DNA of 64,000 nucleotides. It comes from Pseudomonadota bacterium. Its GTDB lineage: Bacteria > Pseudomonadota > Gammaproteobacteria > Burkholderiales > Rhodocyclaceae. Numbering within the stretch: position 1 is the first letter of the stretch; the number at the start of each line of letters is the position of its first letter. The notes below the pieces were generated by a model. It had not been told where the DNA came from, ran no database searches, and worked only from the letters and a program-made list of their open reading frames with translations. The translations under genes and the position numbers were made by a program. The stretch lies in assembly GCA_018241665.1 (NCBI GenBank), contig JAFEDK010000026.1:120169-184168 (forward strand), read 5' to 3'. Positions 25,871 to 34,217 of the stretch are shown one piece after another.

Positions 25871-27907
25871 TCAGAAACGCCCTAGCTTGCGATACAGGGT
25901 ATTGCGGCTGATCCCCAGCCGGCGCGCGGCCGCCGAAATATTGCCGTTCTCGGCTTCGAGGGTGCGCTGGATCATGTCGCGCTCGATTTCTTCCAGGCGC
26001 CCGAAGTTCGTCGTCCCACCAGCCGCCGGCGCGGCTGCGGCAGGTCCGTCAGCCAACCCGGCAGGCATGCCGCGCCCCTGCATGACGGACGCCATCGCCG
26101 GCACCGTCTCGCCGATTTCCTCGAAGATGTCATCGGGAAGGTGCCAGGTTTCGATGACATGCTCATCATCATCGAGCAGCGCGATTGCCACCTTGATGAC
26201 GTTGTTGAGCTGGCGGATGTTGCCGGGCCAGCGATAGCTCAGGAAGGCCTGCATGACCTTGTGGGAGACCTCCACGTGGCGGTCGGGACCGGCCTCCTCA
26301 CGCATCAGCTTGTCGATCAGGCGATCGATGTCGCTGCGCTCGCGCAGGGACGGCAGATTGATGCACAGACCGTTGAGGCGGTAGTACAAGTCTTCGCGGA
26401 AACCACCGCGCGCCACTTCTTCCTTCAGGCGTCGGTGGGTAGCGCAGACAAGGGTGATGTCCACCGGAATACTCTTGTTGGTCCCCAGCGGCGTCACGCA
26501 GCGCTCCTGCAACACACGCAGCAGGCGGGCCTGCAGGGACAGGGGCATGTCACCGATTTCGTCGAGGAACAGCGTCCCGCCGTGGGCCTGCTGGATCTTG
26601 CCGACCGCACCTTCCTTGCGGGCGCCCGTGAAGGCCCCCCCCGAATAGCCGAACAGCTCGGATTCGATCAGGGTTTCCGGAATCGCCGCGCAGTTGAGGG
26701 CAACGAACGGCCCTTGGGCCCGCGGCCCGCTGTTGTGGAAGGCCTTGGCGAACATTTCCTTGCCGGCCCCGGATTCGCCCTGGATGAGGATCGGGATGTC
26801 GCGACCAAGCACCCGCACACCCTTGTCGATAGCGGCCTGCAGGCGCTCGTCGCCGGTGGCCAGGGTGTGCAGCGTCAGGCGGACCTGGGAGGCCGGCTCC
26901 GCCTCCACGCGGGGCGGACGGGCAGGCCGCTCGCTACGACCTTCCATGCCGACCGGGCTCGACACCGGCATCGACGCGAAATTGCCGCGCAGACGCGCAT
27001 AGAAGCGCTCGCCGTTGCGGCCAGCAATCGCGATCAGGGACGACGGATCGCGCCGGGCGCGATCGATCAAGGTGCCCAGCGGCACGTCGAACAGCATGCT
27101 GTAGTGGCGCCGGGGCAGATCCTCCCGACGCAGGCCGAGCAGCTCAAGGGCCGCCTGGTCGGCGCCGACGATGTCGCCATCCGGCGAGATGGCCAGCAGC
27201 GCCTCGCACATGCTGCCCACGTGGTCCGGGCGCGCATGGAAGCTGAGCAGGCCCTGGTGGGCGAATTCGGACTCGAACAGACGCTTTTCGATGATGCGGG
27301 ACGACATTTTCACCAAGCCGAGGGAGTGACGCTGGAACGCGCGATAGTCACTGGAGATGTCCAGCACCCCCATCAGGCGGCCCTGCGCATCCTGGATCGG
27401 GGATGCACTGCAGGTCAGGGACGCGTTGCCTTCGTAGAAATGCTCGGAGCCGAAGACATTGACGGCCCCGCGCTCGGCGAGGGCCGTACCGATGGCGTTG
27501 GTGCCACGGTCGAATTCGTGCCAGCTGGCCCCCGGGTGCAGGGACACCTGCTCGGCGTGGCTCAGGAAATCGGGATCCCCATAGGTCTGCAACACCATGC
27601 CGCGGGCGTCGGCCAGGATGACCATGCTGTGGGAGTTGCGGATCTGCTCGAAGAGATGCTCGAGAACGGGCTCGGCGTGGGAGATCAGCGTGCGGTTGCG
27701 CTCCCGGGCCTCCGATACTGCCCGCACGTTGGGCTCGCCGCACTCCAGGCGGGTGGGGTCGAGGCCCGCCTGTCGGCAACGCTCCCAGGAGCGCAACACG
27801 CTTTGGTCGAGCAAGGCCTCCGGGAGCTCGCCTCGGCCGAAGTACAACGACCGCGCCTCCAGGAGACTCAGAGCCCGAGCCTCAGCGCTGAAAGGAACCT
27901 GCATCAT
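25871..27907 (-). CDS. AcoR-family sigma-54-dependent activator 1
   Basis: Enhancer-binding protein that remodels RNA polymerase-sigma-54. A GAF-type sensory region lies in the first 200 residues (GASWHEFDRGTNAIGTALAE is typical of AcoR relatives), followed by a PAS-like segment near 230-330. The AAA+ domain has Walker A GESGAGKE, the sigma-54 contact loop GAFTGA and Walker B GGTLFLDEIGDM. A Fis-type helix-turn-helix ends the protein (NISAAARRLGISRNTLYRKL). ATG 27907 is preceded by an excellent AGGAGGAG site, so the longer frame to 28033 is discarded. It is divergent from the pedF operon, whose promoter is of the sigma-54 type, and is its likely activator, probably in response to an alcohol or its oxidation product. 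Confidence 0.93.
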   Translation of the reverse strand: MMQVPFSAEARALSLLEARSLYFGRGELPEALLDQSVLRSWERCRQAGLDPTRLECGEPNVRAVSEARERNRTLISHAEPVLEHLFEQIRNSHSMVILADARGMVLQTYGDPDFLSHAEQVSLHPGASWHEFDRGTNAIGTALAERGAVNVFGSEHFYEGNASLTCSASPIQDAQGRLMGVLDISSDYRAFQRHSLGLVKMSSRIIEKRLFESEFAHQGLLSFHARPDHVGSMCEALLAISPDGDIVGADQAALELLGLRREDLPRRHYSMLFDVPLGTLIDRARRDPSSLIAIAGRNGERFYARLRGNFASMPVSSPVGMEGRSERPARPPRVEAEPASQVRLTLHTLATGDERLQAAIDKGVRVLGRDIPILIQGESGAGKEMFAKAFHNSGPRAQGPFVALNCAAIPETLIESELFGYSGGAFTGARKEGAVGKIQQAHGGTLFLDEIGDMPLSLQARLLRVLQERCVTPLGTNKSIPVDITLVCATHRRLKEEVARGGFREDLYYRLNGLCINLPSLRERSDIDRLIDKLMREEAGPDRHVEVSHKVMQAFLSYRWPGNIRQLNNVIKVAIALLDDDEHVIETWHLPDDIFEEIGETVPAMASVMQGRGMPAGLADGPAAAAPAAGGTTNFGRLEEIERDMIQRTLEAENGNISAAARRLGISRNTLYRKLGRF

Positions 27908-27973
27908 CTCTCTCCTCCTCCGTTTTGACGGATTGTCTGCCAGCTCGAGCCGGCATTTTAGTCTGCGCCAAAA

Positions 27974-28013
27974 TGTAGCAGCTGGACCACATTTCAGCAA
28001 TGTGACTGCTCCA
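27974..28013. promoter_or_regulatory. Candidate enhancer sites for the pedF promoter
   Basis: CTGCTCCA at 28006-28013 and the imperfect dyad TGTAGCAGCTGGACCACA at 27974-27991 lie about 140-180 bp upstream of the sigma-54 promoter, a usual distance for an activator site. The CTGCTCCA core recurs in front of the second candidate sigma-54 promoter. No other structure stands out in the 326-bp gap between the regulator and pedF apart from the promoter. Confidence 0.5.
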
Positions 28014-28148
28014 CCTTCCCGCTCAATCAGCAAAACCCAGGCCAGTTTATAGGGCTATAAAGGAAACTGGAAAAAACCTGCTACGGCAAAGGTGTCCCAT
28101 TTCACGACGCAGCCCTTTGCCGAGTCGAAGCACAGGCCTGCCGGAAAG

Positions 28149-28164
28149 TGGCACACCCCTTGCT
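28149..28164 (+). promoter_or_regulatory. Sigma-54 (-24/-12) promoter of the pedF operon
   Basis: TGGCACACCCCTTGCT matches the consensus TGGCAC-N5-TTGCW at every defined position. It lies about 70-95 bp before the pedF start and reads in its direction. It predicts RpoN and AcoR-type control of the PQQ accessory operon. Confidence 0.88.
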
Positions 28165-28234
28165 GAAAGGTCTGCACACACGGCGACTCGCCCACCAGCG
28201 CTTCGCTCGACGAACTCCAAACACATGACCAAAG

Positions 28235-28672
28235 GTGACCCAGGTGACTGTCCGTAATTCCGCCCTTCTCCGTGCCCTCTCCGCCGCCGCGCTGACCCTG
28301 GCGGCCACTGCCGTCATCGCCCACGGCGACGTGACCCCCCAGGCCGTCGACACCTCGACGCTGCCCTCCGTCGGCAAGGACTGGCTGCCGAAGAACCCCT
28401 ACCTGGGCAACAAGGAAGCAATCCGCATCGGCTCCTCGGCCTTCAACCAGAACTGCGCCCGCTGCCACGGTCTCGGCGCGATCTCCGGCGGCATCGCCCC
28501 CGACCTGCGCTACCTGCCCGCCGGCCAGGAGGGCGACGAGATCTTCCTGAACCGCATCCGCCACGGCGCCACCCGCGACGGCCGCGTGTACATGCCCCCG
28601 TTCGAAGGCATCCTGAGCCAGGAAGCCATGTGGACCATCCGCTCCTGGCTGGAGACCGTCCGTGAAGACTGA
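28235..28672 (+). CDS. pedF: Cytochrome c-550 PedF-like
   Basis: Periplasmic class I cytochrome c that accepts electrons from PQQ-dependent alcohol dehydrogenases. A signal peptide (LLRALSAAALTLAATAVIAHG) precedes the mature protein. The haem site NCARCH is at about residues 73-78, and the axial Met is probably in VYMPPFEG. Length (145 residues) and the GDVTPQAVDTSTLP opening agree with the PedF family. GTG 28235 is given as start. GTG 28244, 6 nt after AAAGGTG, is equally good and gives a cleaner signal peptide. It is the first gene after the sigma-54 promoter and overlaps the next gene by 11 bp. Confidence 0.88.
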   Translation: MTQVTVRNSALLRALSAAALTLAATAVIAHGDVTPQAVDTSTLPSVGKDWLPKNPYLGNKEAIRIGSSAFNQNCARCHGLGAISGGIAPDLRYLPAGQEGDEIFLNRIRHGATRDGRVYMPPFEGILSQEAMWTIRSWLETVRED

Positions 28673-29507
28673 TCGTCGCCGTTTCCTGCTGGCTGCCGGC
28701 GCGGCAGCCCTGGCCGCCAGCCTGCCCGCCCGCGCCGACGCACTCGAAGAAATCAGGAAACGCGGCAGCCTGCGGGTTGCCGTCTATAACAACTTCGCCC
28801 CCTACTCCAACCAGGGCAAGGGCATCGACGTGGAACTTGCCGAAGCCCTTGCCAAGCAACTCGGCCTGAATCCCCAGGTCGTCGGCTACAACGCCGACGA
28901 GGACATGGACGACGACCTGCGCAACATGGTCTGGAAGGGCCACTACCTGGGCACGCAACCGTCCGACGTGATGATGCACGTCCCGGTCGATTCCTACCTG
29001 CAAGGCAAGAACGACAAGGTCAAGATCTTCGGACCCTACCACCTGGAAACGGTGGCCGTCGCCCGCGTGCAGCGCATTGGCTCGATCCGCGGCTCCGCCG
29101 CGACGGCACTGGAAGTGTTCACCCGCGAGAAGATCGGCGTCGAAGGCCGCAGCCTCTCCGATGCCTTCCTGCTCGGCGTGCTGAACGGCCGCCTGCGTGA
29201 CAACGTGGTTCATTTCGGCAGCGTGGCGGCCGCGGTGGACAAGCTCAAGGCCGGCGAACTGGCCGCCGTGATGGGCCCGCGATCGGAAATCGAGGTCGCA
29301 CTCGGCAAGGACAACCGCTTCGTCGTGGAAGTTGTCCAGATGCCCGAACTGAAGATCAACAGCTGGCCGCTGGGGATGGCCGTCAAGGCCGAGGAAAGCG
29401 GGCTTGCCGGCGCCATCGACCAGGCGCTCAAGGAACTCGAAAAGAACGGCACGGTCGCAGCCATCTTCGCCCGTAACGGCGTCACCTACGTCAAGCCAAC
29501 CCTCTGA
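28662..29507 (+). CDS. Quinoprotein dehydrogenase-associated substrate-binding protein (MoxJ-like)
   Basis: Periplasmic solute-binding-fold protein of the group found beside PQQ alcohol dehydrogenases (MoxJ/PedB-like), needed for dehydrogenase maturation or activity in studied methylotrophs. A signal sequence with a twin-arginine-like start (TDRRRFLLAAGAAALAAS) precedes ALEEIRKRGSLRVAVYNNFAPYS, the usual first strand of family 3 binding proteins. At 281 residues it is a typical length. The GTG start overlaps the end of pedF by 11 bp, and the beta-propeller gene begins 4 bp after its stop, so the three are translationally close. No transporter genes are present, as expected for this subfamily. 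Confidence 0.85.
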   Translation: MKTDRRRFLLAAGAAALAASLPARADALEEIRKRGSLRVAVYNNFAPYSNQGKGIDVELAEALAKQLGLNPQVVGYNADEDMDDDLRNMVWKGHYLGTQPSDVMMHVPVDSYLQGKNDKVKIFGPYHLETVAVARVQRIGSIRGSAATALEVFTREKIGVEGRSLSDAFLLGVLNGRLRDNVVHFGSVAAAVDKLKAGELAAVMGPRSEIEVALGKDNRFVVEVVQMPELKINSWPLGMAVKAEESGLAGAIDQALKELEKNGTVAAIFARNGVTYVKPTL

Positions 29508-29511
29508 GACC

Positions 29512-30456
29512 ATGGCCCAGCCTTTCACCTTGCGGCAGCTCCTGGCGAGCTGCATCCTGCTGCCGGGTGCGGCCCTCGCCGCCCCTTTCGCCTACGTTCC
29601 CAACGAGAAGTCCGCATCGGTATCGGTGATCGACACCGCCACCGACGAGGTCGTTGCCAACCTGCCTGGCGGCCAGCGCCCGCGCGGCATTGCCACAGAC
29701 GGGCAAAGCCTGTTCGTCAGCGAAGCGCCCAGCAACGGCCTGGTGGTGGTCGGTATCGCCGAAGGCAAACAGATCGCGTCCATTCCCCTCGGTGAATCAC
29801 CGGAAGGCGTCAGCGTGTCGGCCGACAGCAAGCTGATCGCCGCCGCAGTGGAAGAATCCAACAGTGTCGTGATCCTGGACGCCGCCAAACGGCGCAAGCT
29901 GGCCGAGATCAAGGTCAAGGGCAAGAACCCCGAACACGCGGTGTTCAGCCCCGATGGCCGCTGGCTGCTGGTCAGCGCCGAAGAGGCCCAGCAGGTAGAC
30001 CTGATCGACGTGAAGGCCCGCAAGCAGGTCGCCTCGATCGAGGTCGGCAAGCGCCCGCGCGGCATTGGTTTCACGCCCGACGGCAAACGTGCCTACGTGG
30101 CCTGCGAGATGGTCAGCACGGTCTACGCGATCGACATGGGCAAGCGCAAGGTGATCGCCGAGATCAAGGCCGGCAACTTCTCCAACGGCGTCGCCATGGC
30201 ACCGGACGGCAGCCGTGCCTACGTCTCCAACGGCAAGGACGGCACGGTCAGCGTGATCCGCACCAGTGACAACCAGGTCGAAGCCACCGTCCCGGTCGGC
30301 AAGCGCCCCTGGAACATGGCCATCACCCCCGACGGCCGCAAGCTCTATGTCGCCAACGGTCGCTCCAACAGCGTGTCGGTGATCGACACCGAACGCCTGG
30401 AAACCATCAAGGAAATCCCCGTCGGGGAGCTTCCGTGGGGCGTCGTCATCCGCTGA
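29512..30456 (+). CDS. PQQ-dependent catabolism-associated YVTN beta-propeller protein
   Basis: A secreted seven-bladed beta-propeller. The signal peptide (LRQLLASCILLPGAALA) precedes repeated blades with the pattern YV-N-SVSVIDT and P-G-P-GIA: SASVSVIDTATDEVVANL, NSVVILDAAKRRKLAEI and DGTVSVIRTSDNQVEATV are examples. This matches the propeller family consistently linked to quinoprotein ethanol dehydrogenase clusters, whose biochemical role is not established. The ATG at 29512 follows the stop of the binding-protein gene by 4 bp. It ends the pedF operon; a strong hairpin follows about 60 bp downstream. Confidence 0.87.
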   Translation: MAQPFTLRQLLASCILLPGAALAAPFAYVPNEKSASVSVIDTATDEVVANLPGGQRPRGIATDGQSLFVSEAPSNGLVVVGIAEGKQIASIPLGESPEGVSVSADSKLIAAAVEESNSVVILDAAKRRKLAEIKVKGKNPEHAVFSPDGRWLLVSAEEAQQVDLIDVKARKQVASIEVGKRPRGIGFTPDGKRAYVACEMVSTVYAIDMGKRKVIAEIKAGNFSNGVAMAPDGSRAYVSNGKDGTVSVIRTSDNQVEATVPVGKRPWNMAITPDGRKLYVANGRSNSVSVIDTERLETIKEIPVGELPWGVVIR

Positions 30457-30510
30457 GCCCCGCCCGCACCGCCCTCCGGCGGGAGCAAGACAGACTTTTG
30501 TAGCGCCTCA

Positions 30511-30546
30511 AAAAGAAACACCTGCTCCACACTGGAGCAGGTGTTT
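30511..30546. terminator. Bidirectional terminator hairpin built from the enhancer-like motif
   Basis: AAACACCTGCTCCA (30516-30529) and TGGAGCAGGTGTTT (30533-30546) form a perfect 14-bp stem with a 3-nt loop. On the minus strand it is followed by TTTCTTTTT and so terminates the convergent cytochrome gene. On the plus strand only TTTC follows. The stem arms contain the same 13-mer found twice upstream of that cytochrome. Confidence 0.8.
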
Positions 30547-30584
30547 CAGTCACCTGTAACGGGGCATCCCCCGTCCTGCAGCAA

Positions 30585-30899
30585 TCAGAGCTTCAGGATC
30601 CACTCCACGGCGGCCTTCAGATCGGCATCGCTGATCTTGTCGGCGCCATGGGGAGGCATCGGAATCTGACCCCAGGTACCGGTACCGCCACTACGGATCT
30701 TGGCGATCAGCATCGCCTCCGCTTCCGGGTGGCCCTTGTACTTGGCCGCCACATCTTTATAGGCTGGACCGACGCGCTTCTGGTCCACCGCATGACAAGC
30801 CACGCAGCGCGCCTTCTTGATGATCTCCTCGGATGCCAGGGCCGGGGTCGCAGCGGCAGCCCCGAGGGCGACGACGCACAGCAGGTTGACGAATTTCAT
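30585..30899 (-). CDS. Class I cytochrome c (c551/c5-like)
   Basis: Small periplasmic electron carrier, 104 residues with a 23-residue signal peptide (NLLCVVALGAAAATPALA). The haem is bound by CVACH at residues 32-36 and the axial Met is in IPMPPHG. VGPAYKDVAAKYKG is the usual class I central helix. It is convergent with the pedF operon. Upstream on its own strand lies a candidate -24/-12 element (31029-31014) and, further out, two copies of the enhancer-like 13-mer. It is therefore probably co-regulated with the pedF operon and may carry electrons from the quinoprotein chain to the terminal oxidase. Confidence 0.88.
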   Translation of the reverse strand: MKFVNLLCVVALGAAAATPALASEEIIKKARCVACHAVDQKRVGPAYKDVAAKYKGHPEAEAMLIAKIRSGGTGTWGQIPMPPHGADKISDADLKAAVEWILKL

Positions 30900-31013
30900 G
30901 AGCTCCTCCTTCTAGTCTTCTTCGACAGACTGGTTATCAAGTCAGCGGTCAGGCTGATCACGGAATGCGGCACGGCACTTCAGCGCCCCTGAACCGCTTC
31001 ACCCACCATAGGC

Positions 31014-31029
31014 AGCAAAAAGCGTGCGG
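31014..31029 (-). promoter_or_regulatory. Possible sigma-54 promoter of the cytochrome c gene
   Basis: On the minus strand CCGCACGCTTTTTGCT keeps the 10-nt spacing between the -24 and -12 dinucleotides and has a good TTGCT. The -24 GG is CG, so it is a weaker match than the pedF promoter. It lies 115-130 bp upstream of the cytochrome start. Confidence 0.45.
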
Positions 31030-31114
31030 ACTACCGCCCATCCGCGTTCAACGCAAAAACCCTTTTCAGACAGTGACTTGACAACGGCATCATATAAACA
31101 ACGGGGGTTGCGCA

Positions 31115-31171
31115 TGTTCCGCAGCGGAACACCTGCTCCATCCCGTTACGTCACTTTGAACACCTGCTCCA
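31115..31171. promoter_or_regulatory. Enhancer-like cluster: one 17-bp dyad and two direct 13-mers
   Basis: TGTTCCGCAGCGGAACA (31115-31131) is a perfect 8-1-8 palindrome. AACACCTGCTCCA occurs at 31128-31140 and again at 31159-31171, 31 bp apart, about three helical turns. The cluster is 86-157 bp upstream of the candidate sigma-54 promoter and also upstream of the second activator gene, so it may serve both. Nothing else in the 366-bp gap 30900-31265 looks like a gene. Confidence 0.6.
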
Positions 31172-31265
31172 CTTCAGGCCTGCCAGGTGCCTGAAAAAAC
31201 CCGTTTGAAAACAGGGCCATAAGGCTTAAACCCTGATTCTTCTGCAAAAACCCCGCTCGACTGAC

Positions 31266-33182
31266 GTGCACGACAGCCACTTTCTGGGTAGGTATGTTTC
31301 GTGCTATTCAGCACTTGTGAATAATCAGGACCCTCCCTCCTCTCTCCCGCTCGAGGCCATTCGGCGCTCCTGGGAACGCTGCGCGGCCGACGGCCTGCGC
31401 CCCACCGAGCGCCTGCCGGCCACCAGCCAGCAAGGCAACCTGGCCGACCGCCTGGAGGCCAATGCCCGGCTGGTCGCTTATGCCCAGCCGATCATGGAGC
31501 ACCTGCACCAGCAGATCGCCCACTCCTCGTCGACAATCCTGCTTGCCGACGACTCGGGGGTCATCCTGCGTTCGGTGGGCGACTCCGACTTCCTGGAGCG
31601 GGCCGCCCGCGTGTCCCTGAAGCCGGGGCATTCCTGGGCCGAATCGGTGATGGGCACCAACGCGATCGGCACCGCCCTGGCCGAACAACGCCCGGTGGCG
31701 GTGATGGGGGACCAGCATTACCTCGAACGCAACAAATTCCTCGCCTGTGTCGCCACGCCGATCCATGCCCCCACCGGCGGCGTGCTCGGCATCCTGGATG
31801 TATCGAGCAACCTGCAGATCACCCAGACCCACGCCCAGGCCCTGCTGCAGACCACCGCGGAGATCATCGAGAACCGCCTGATCGAAACCGTCAATGACGC
31901 GGCCGTGCTGGTCCGCTTCCATTACCAGTTGGAAGCGCTGGCCTCCCCCCTCGAAGGACTGGCCGTATTCGATGAAGCGGGCGCGCTGCTGGCCTGCAAT
32001 CGCCGCGCCGAGCGCCTGCTCGGCCTGGCCGACACCCGGCGCAACGAGAAGCCGCCGTTCTGGGACCTGTTCGACACCCGCTGGAACACCGTGCTCGACC
32101 ACGCCCTGCAGACCAGCGCCCATCCCATTCGTCTGCGCAGCCGCCAGGGGCAGGAATTCGCCGCCCGCATCCTGCTGACCAACATGCAGCGCATGCGCCC
32201 GATCAGCACGCAGGAACCGCTGGCAAGCGCCACACCGGCGACGCCGCTCGGCCCCACCCTCGACGAACTGGATCTCGGCGACAAGACGGTCAGCCACGCC
32301 ATCCGGCGCGCCCGGCGCATCCTCGGACTGGACATTCCACTGCTGATCCAGGGCGAGACGGGCTCCGGCAAAGAAGTCTTCGCCCAGGCCTTCCACGCCA
32401 GCGGGCAGCGCCGCAATGGCCCCTTCGTCGCGATCAACTGCGCGGCCATCCCGGCCAACCTGATCGAGGCCGAGCTGTTCGGCTACACCGCCGGCGCCTA
32501 CACCGGAGCCCGTGGGGAAGGCGCCCGCGGCAAACTGCGCGAGGCTCACCAGGGCACCCTGTTCCTCGACGAAATCGGCGACATGCCGCTCAAGCTGCAG
32601 GCTGTCCTGTTGCGCGTCCTCGAAACCCGCCGCGTCACGCCGCTCGGCGGCGGCCCGGAGGAAGAGATCGACCTGTCCCTGGTCTGCGCCAGCCACCGAT
32701 CGCTGAAGGCCCTGTGCGAAAGCGGCGACTTCCGCCCCGACCTGTATTTCCGCCTGTCGGCGATGAGCCTGTCGCTCCCGCCGCTGCGGGATCGCAGCGA
32801 CATCGAGGCGCTGGCCCGGCGCATCCTGCAGGACGAATCCCCGCGCAGGCCGGTGCGCCTGTCGGCGGCCGCCCTCGACCTGATCCGCCACCACCCGTGG
32901 CCGGGCAACATCCGCCAGTTGAAGAACGCCCTGCGCCTGGCGGTGGCCATGCTGGGGCCGGATGAGGACACCCTGAGCCCGGAGCACCTGCCCCACGACC
33001 TGGTGGACGATCCGGACACGCCGGCCCCACGCCCTGCCGCCCAGAGCCTGCGCGCCGCCGAAGGCCGACTGGTGGAGAGCACCGTGGCCCGCCACAACGG
33101 CAATATCTCGGCGGCGGCGCGGGAGCTCGGCATCACCCGCACGACCCTCTATCGCAAGCTGCGCCAGCTGTCCGCCTCGTGA
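31266..33182 (+). CDS. AcoR-family sigma-54-dependent activator 2
   Basis: Second enhancer-binding protein, sharing architecture with activator 1: an N-terminal GAF-like region (GHSWAESVMGTNAIGTALAE), a PAS-like segment, and an AAA+ domain with Walker A GETGSGKE and GGTLFLDEIG-type Walker B (QGTLFLDEIGDMPL). A C-terminal Fis helix-turn-helix (NISAAARELGITRTTLYRKL) completes it. The sigma-54 contact loop reads GAYTGA instead of GAFTGA, a conservative change seen in other family members. The GTG at 31266 has no clear ribosome-binding site; the in-frame GTG at 31317 is an alternative. Probably it regulates the adjacent cytochrome and PQQ genes, perhaps with a different effector than activator 1. 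Confidence 0.92.
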   Translation: MHDSHFLGRYVSCYSALVNNQDPPSSLPLEAIRRSWERCAADGLRPTERLPATSQQGNLADRLEANARLVAYAQPIMEHLHQQIAHSSSTILLADDSGVILRSVGDSDFLERAARVSLKPGHSWAESVMGTNAIGTALAEQRPVAVMGDQHYLERNKFLACVATPIHAPTGGVLGILDVSSNLQITQTHAQALLQTTAEIIENRLIETVNDAAVLVRFHYQLEALASPLEGLAVFDEAGALLACNRRAERLLGLADTRRNEKPPFWDLFDTRWNTVLDHALQTSAHPIRLRSRQGQEFAARILLTNMQRMRPISTQEPLASATPATPLGPTLDELDLGDKTVSHAIRRARRILGLDIPLLIQGETGSGKEVFAQAFHASGQRRNGPFVAINCAAIPANLIEAELFGYTAGAYTGARGEGARGKLREAHQGTLFLDEIGDMPLKLQAVLLRVLETRRVTPLGGGPEEEIDLSLVCASHRSLKALCESGDFRPDLYFRLSAMSLSLPPLRDRSDIEALARRILQDESPRRPVRLSAAALDLIRHHPWPGNIRQLKNALRLAVAMLGPDEDTLSPEHLPHDLVDDPDTPAPRPAAQSLRAAEGRLVESTVARHNGNISAAARELGITRTTLYRKLRQLSAS

Positions 33183-33235
33183 TCCAACACGCCACGGCGT
33201 GGGATACTCGGGTTTTGCGATCCCTGTCCACCGCC

Positions 33236-33625
33236 GTGTCCTTTTCCATCAACACCCTGTCGCGCCTGGCTGCAGGCCTTTTCCTGGCTGCCGGCCTGAG
33301 CGCCTGCACGTCCTCCCCCAGCCCCCTGCCGGACCAGCTCTCGGCCGAGTTCCAGCCGGGCATTCCCCTCGACGACGCCCGTAAGAAGCTGGCCGCCCAT
33401 GGCACCACCTTCTCGGAGAAAACCGCAGCCGAGTGCCAGGCCCTCGTCGAGCGCAGCCCCAATGTCTCCCAACTGCCCCCCCAGGGCGGCCCCTGCGTGT
33501 TCGGCAAGATTCCCCTGACCCGCAGCTGGTTCGGCGGCAAGAGCGACGTGATCCTGCAACTGGTCTTCGGCGCCGACGGCCGGCTGGTAGACGGGCACTT
33601 CGAGCAGATCGACAGCCTGCTGTAA
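33236..33625 (+). CDS. Small secreted lipoprotein of unknown function
   Basis: A 129-residue protein with a lipoprotein signal: hydrophobic LAAGLFLAAGLSAC, with the lipobox Cys followed by TSSPSPLPDQL. The mature part has PGIPLDDARKKLAAHGTTF and GPCVFGKIPLTRSWFGGKSDVILQL, reminiscent of small outer-membrane-assembly-like folds, and two further Cys residues. I chose GTG 33236. The frame extends to a GTG at 33179 that overlaps the stop of the activator gene, so translational coupling to the regulator is possible. I do not recognise the family. A minus-strand terminator follows directly. Confidence 0.6.
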   Translation: MSFSINTLSRLAAGLFLAAGLSACTSSPSPLPDQLSAEFQPGIPLDDARKKLAAHGTTFSEKTAAECQALVERSPNVSQLPPQGGPCVFGKIPLTRSWFGGKSDVILQLVFGADGRLVDGHFEQIDSLL

Positions 33626-33631
33626 CCCCAA

Positions 33632-33668
33632 AAAGGCGAACCCCGGACGGGGGGGACGTCCGGGGTTC
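33632..33668 (-). terminator. Rho-independent terminator of the adjacent cytochrome gene
   Basis: GAACCCCGGAC (33638-33648) pairs with GTCCGGGGTTC (33658-33668). Read leftward it is followed by GCCTTTTTGG. It terminates the minus-strand cytochrome gene ending at 33713 and may also block plus-strand read-through. Confidence 0.82.
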
Positions 33669-33712
33669 TGGGTACTGCATCCTTCACGGCCTCAGCCGTG
33701 CGTATTGCCGGC

Positions 33713-34093
33713 TTACTTCGGTGCCAGGGTCAGGATCCACTTCACCAGTTTCTTGGCGTCGGCTTCCTTGATGGCAACCTTGTTGGGCGGCATGGCCAGG
33801 CCACTGACCTTGTCCTTCCAGTGGCTGCCGTAGGGGTTGGAACCCTCCAGCACCACCCGGGTCAGGAAAGTGTCGGCACCCGGCTTGCCCTTGTAGGCCT
33901 TGGCCACGTCCTGCCAGGCCGGGCCGATCGGGGCCATGCCGTTAGGGCCGGGCGTGCCGGACTCGATGGCGTGACAGGTCAGGCAGCCGCTCTTGCTAGC
34001 CAGCGCCTTCATGTCCTCATCCACCGCAGCATTGGCAGCCGTGGCGACCAGGGCCAGGCCCGCCAGCAGCGCCGTCTTGCGTAAGGCGTTCAT
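33713..34093 (-). CDS. Class I cytochrome c
   Basis: A 126-residue periplasmic cytochrome. The signal peptide (ALLAGLALVATAANA) precedes a haem site CLTCH at 37-41. MAPIGPAWQDVAKAYKGK is the class I core, and the axial Met is in GLAMPPNK. It is related to, but clearly distinct from, the 104-residue cytochrome 2.8 kb away. It has its own terminator on the left and lies 124 bp from the sensor kinase gene on the same strand. It is the third c-type cytochrome in a 6-kb region rich in PQQ-related genes and may belong to the same electron-transfer chain. Confidence 0.87.
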   Translation of the reverse strand: MNALRKTALLAGLALVATAANAAVDEDMKALASKSGCLTCHAIESGTPGPNGMAPIGPAWQDVAKAYKGKPGADTFLTRVVLEGSNPYGSHWKDKVSGLAMPPNKVAIKEADAKKLVKWILTLAPK

Positions 34094-34217
34094 CTTGTTT
34101 CTCCTTAGCTAAAAAAAGTCTCCACGCCGCCCGTTCGGCAGCCTGAAAACGTCGCCCGCGTCCGCCCTTTGGCGCAACGCAGGCGGGATCCCGGAATGAT
34201 TTCGGGAAACATGGGCC

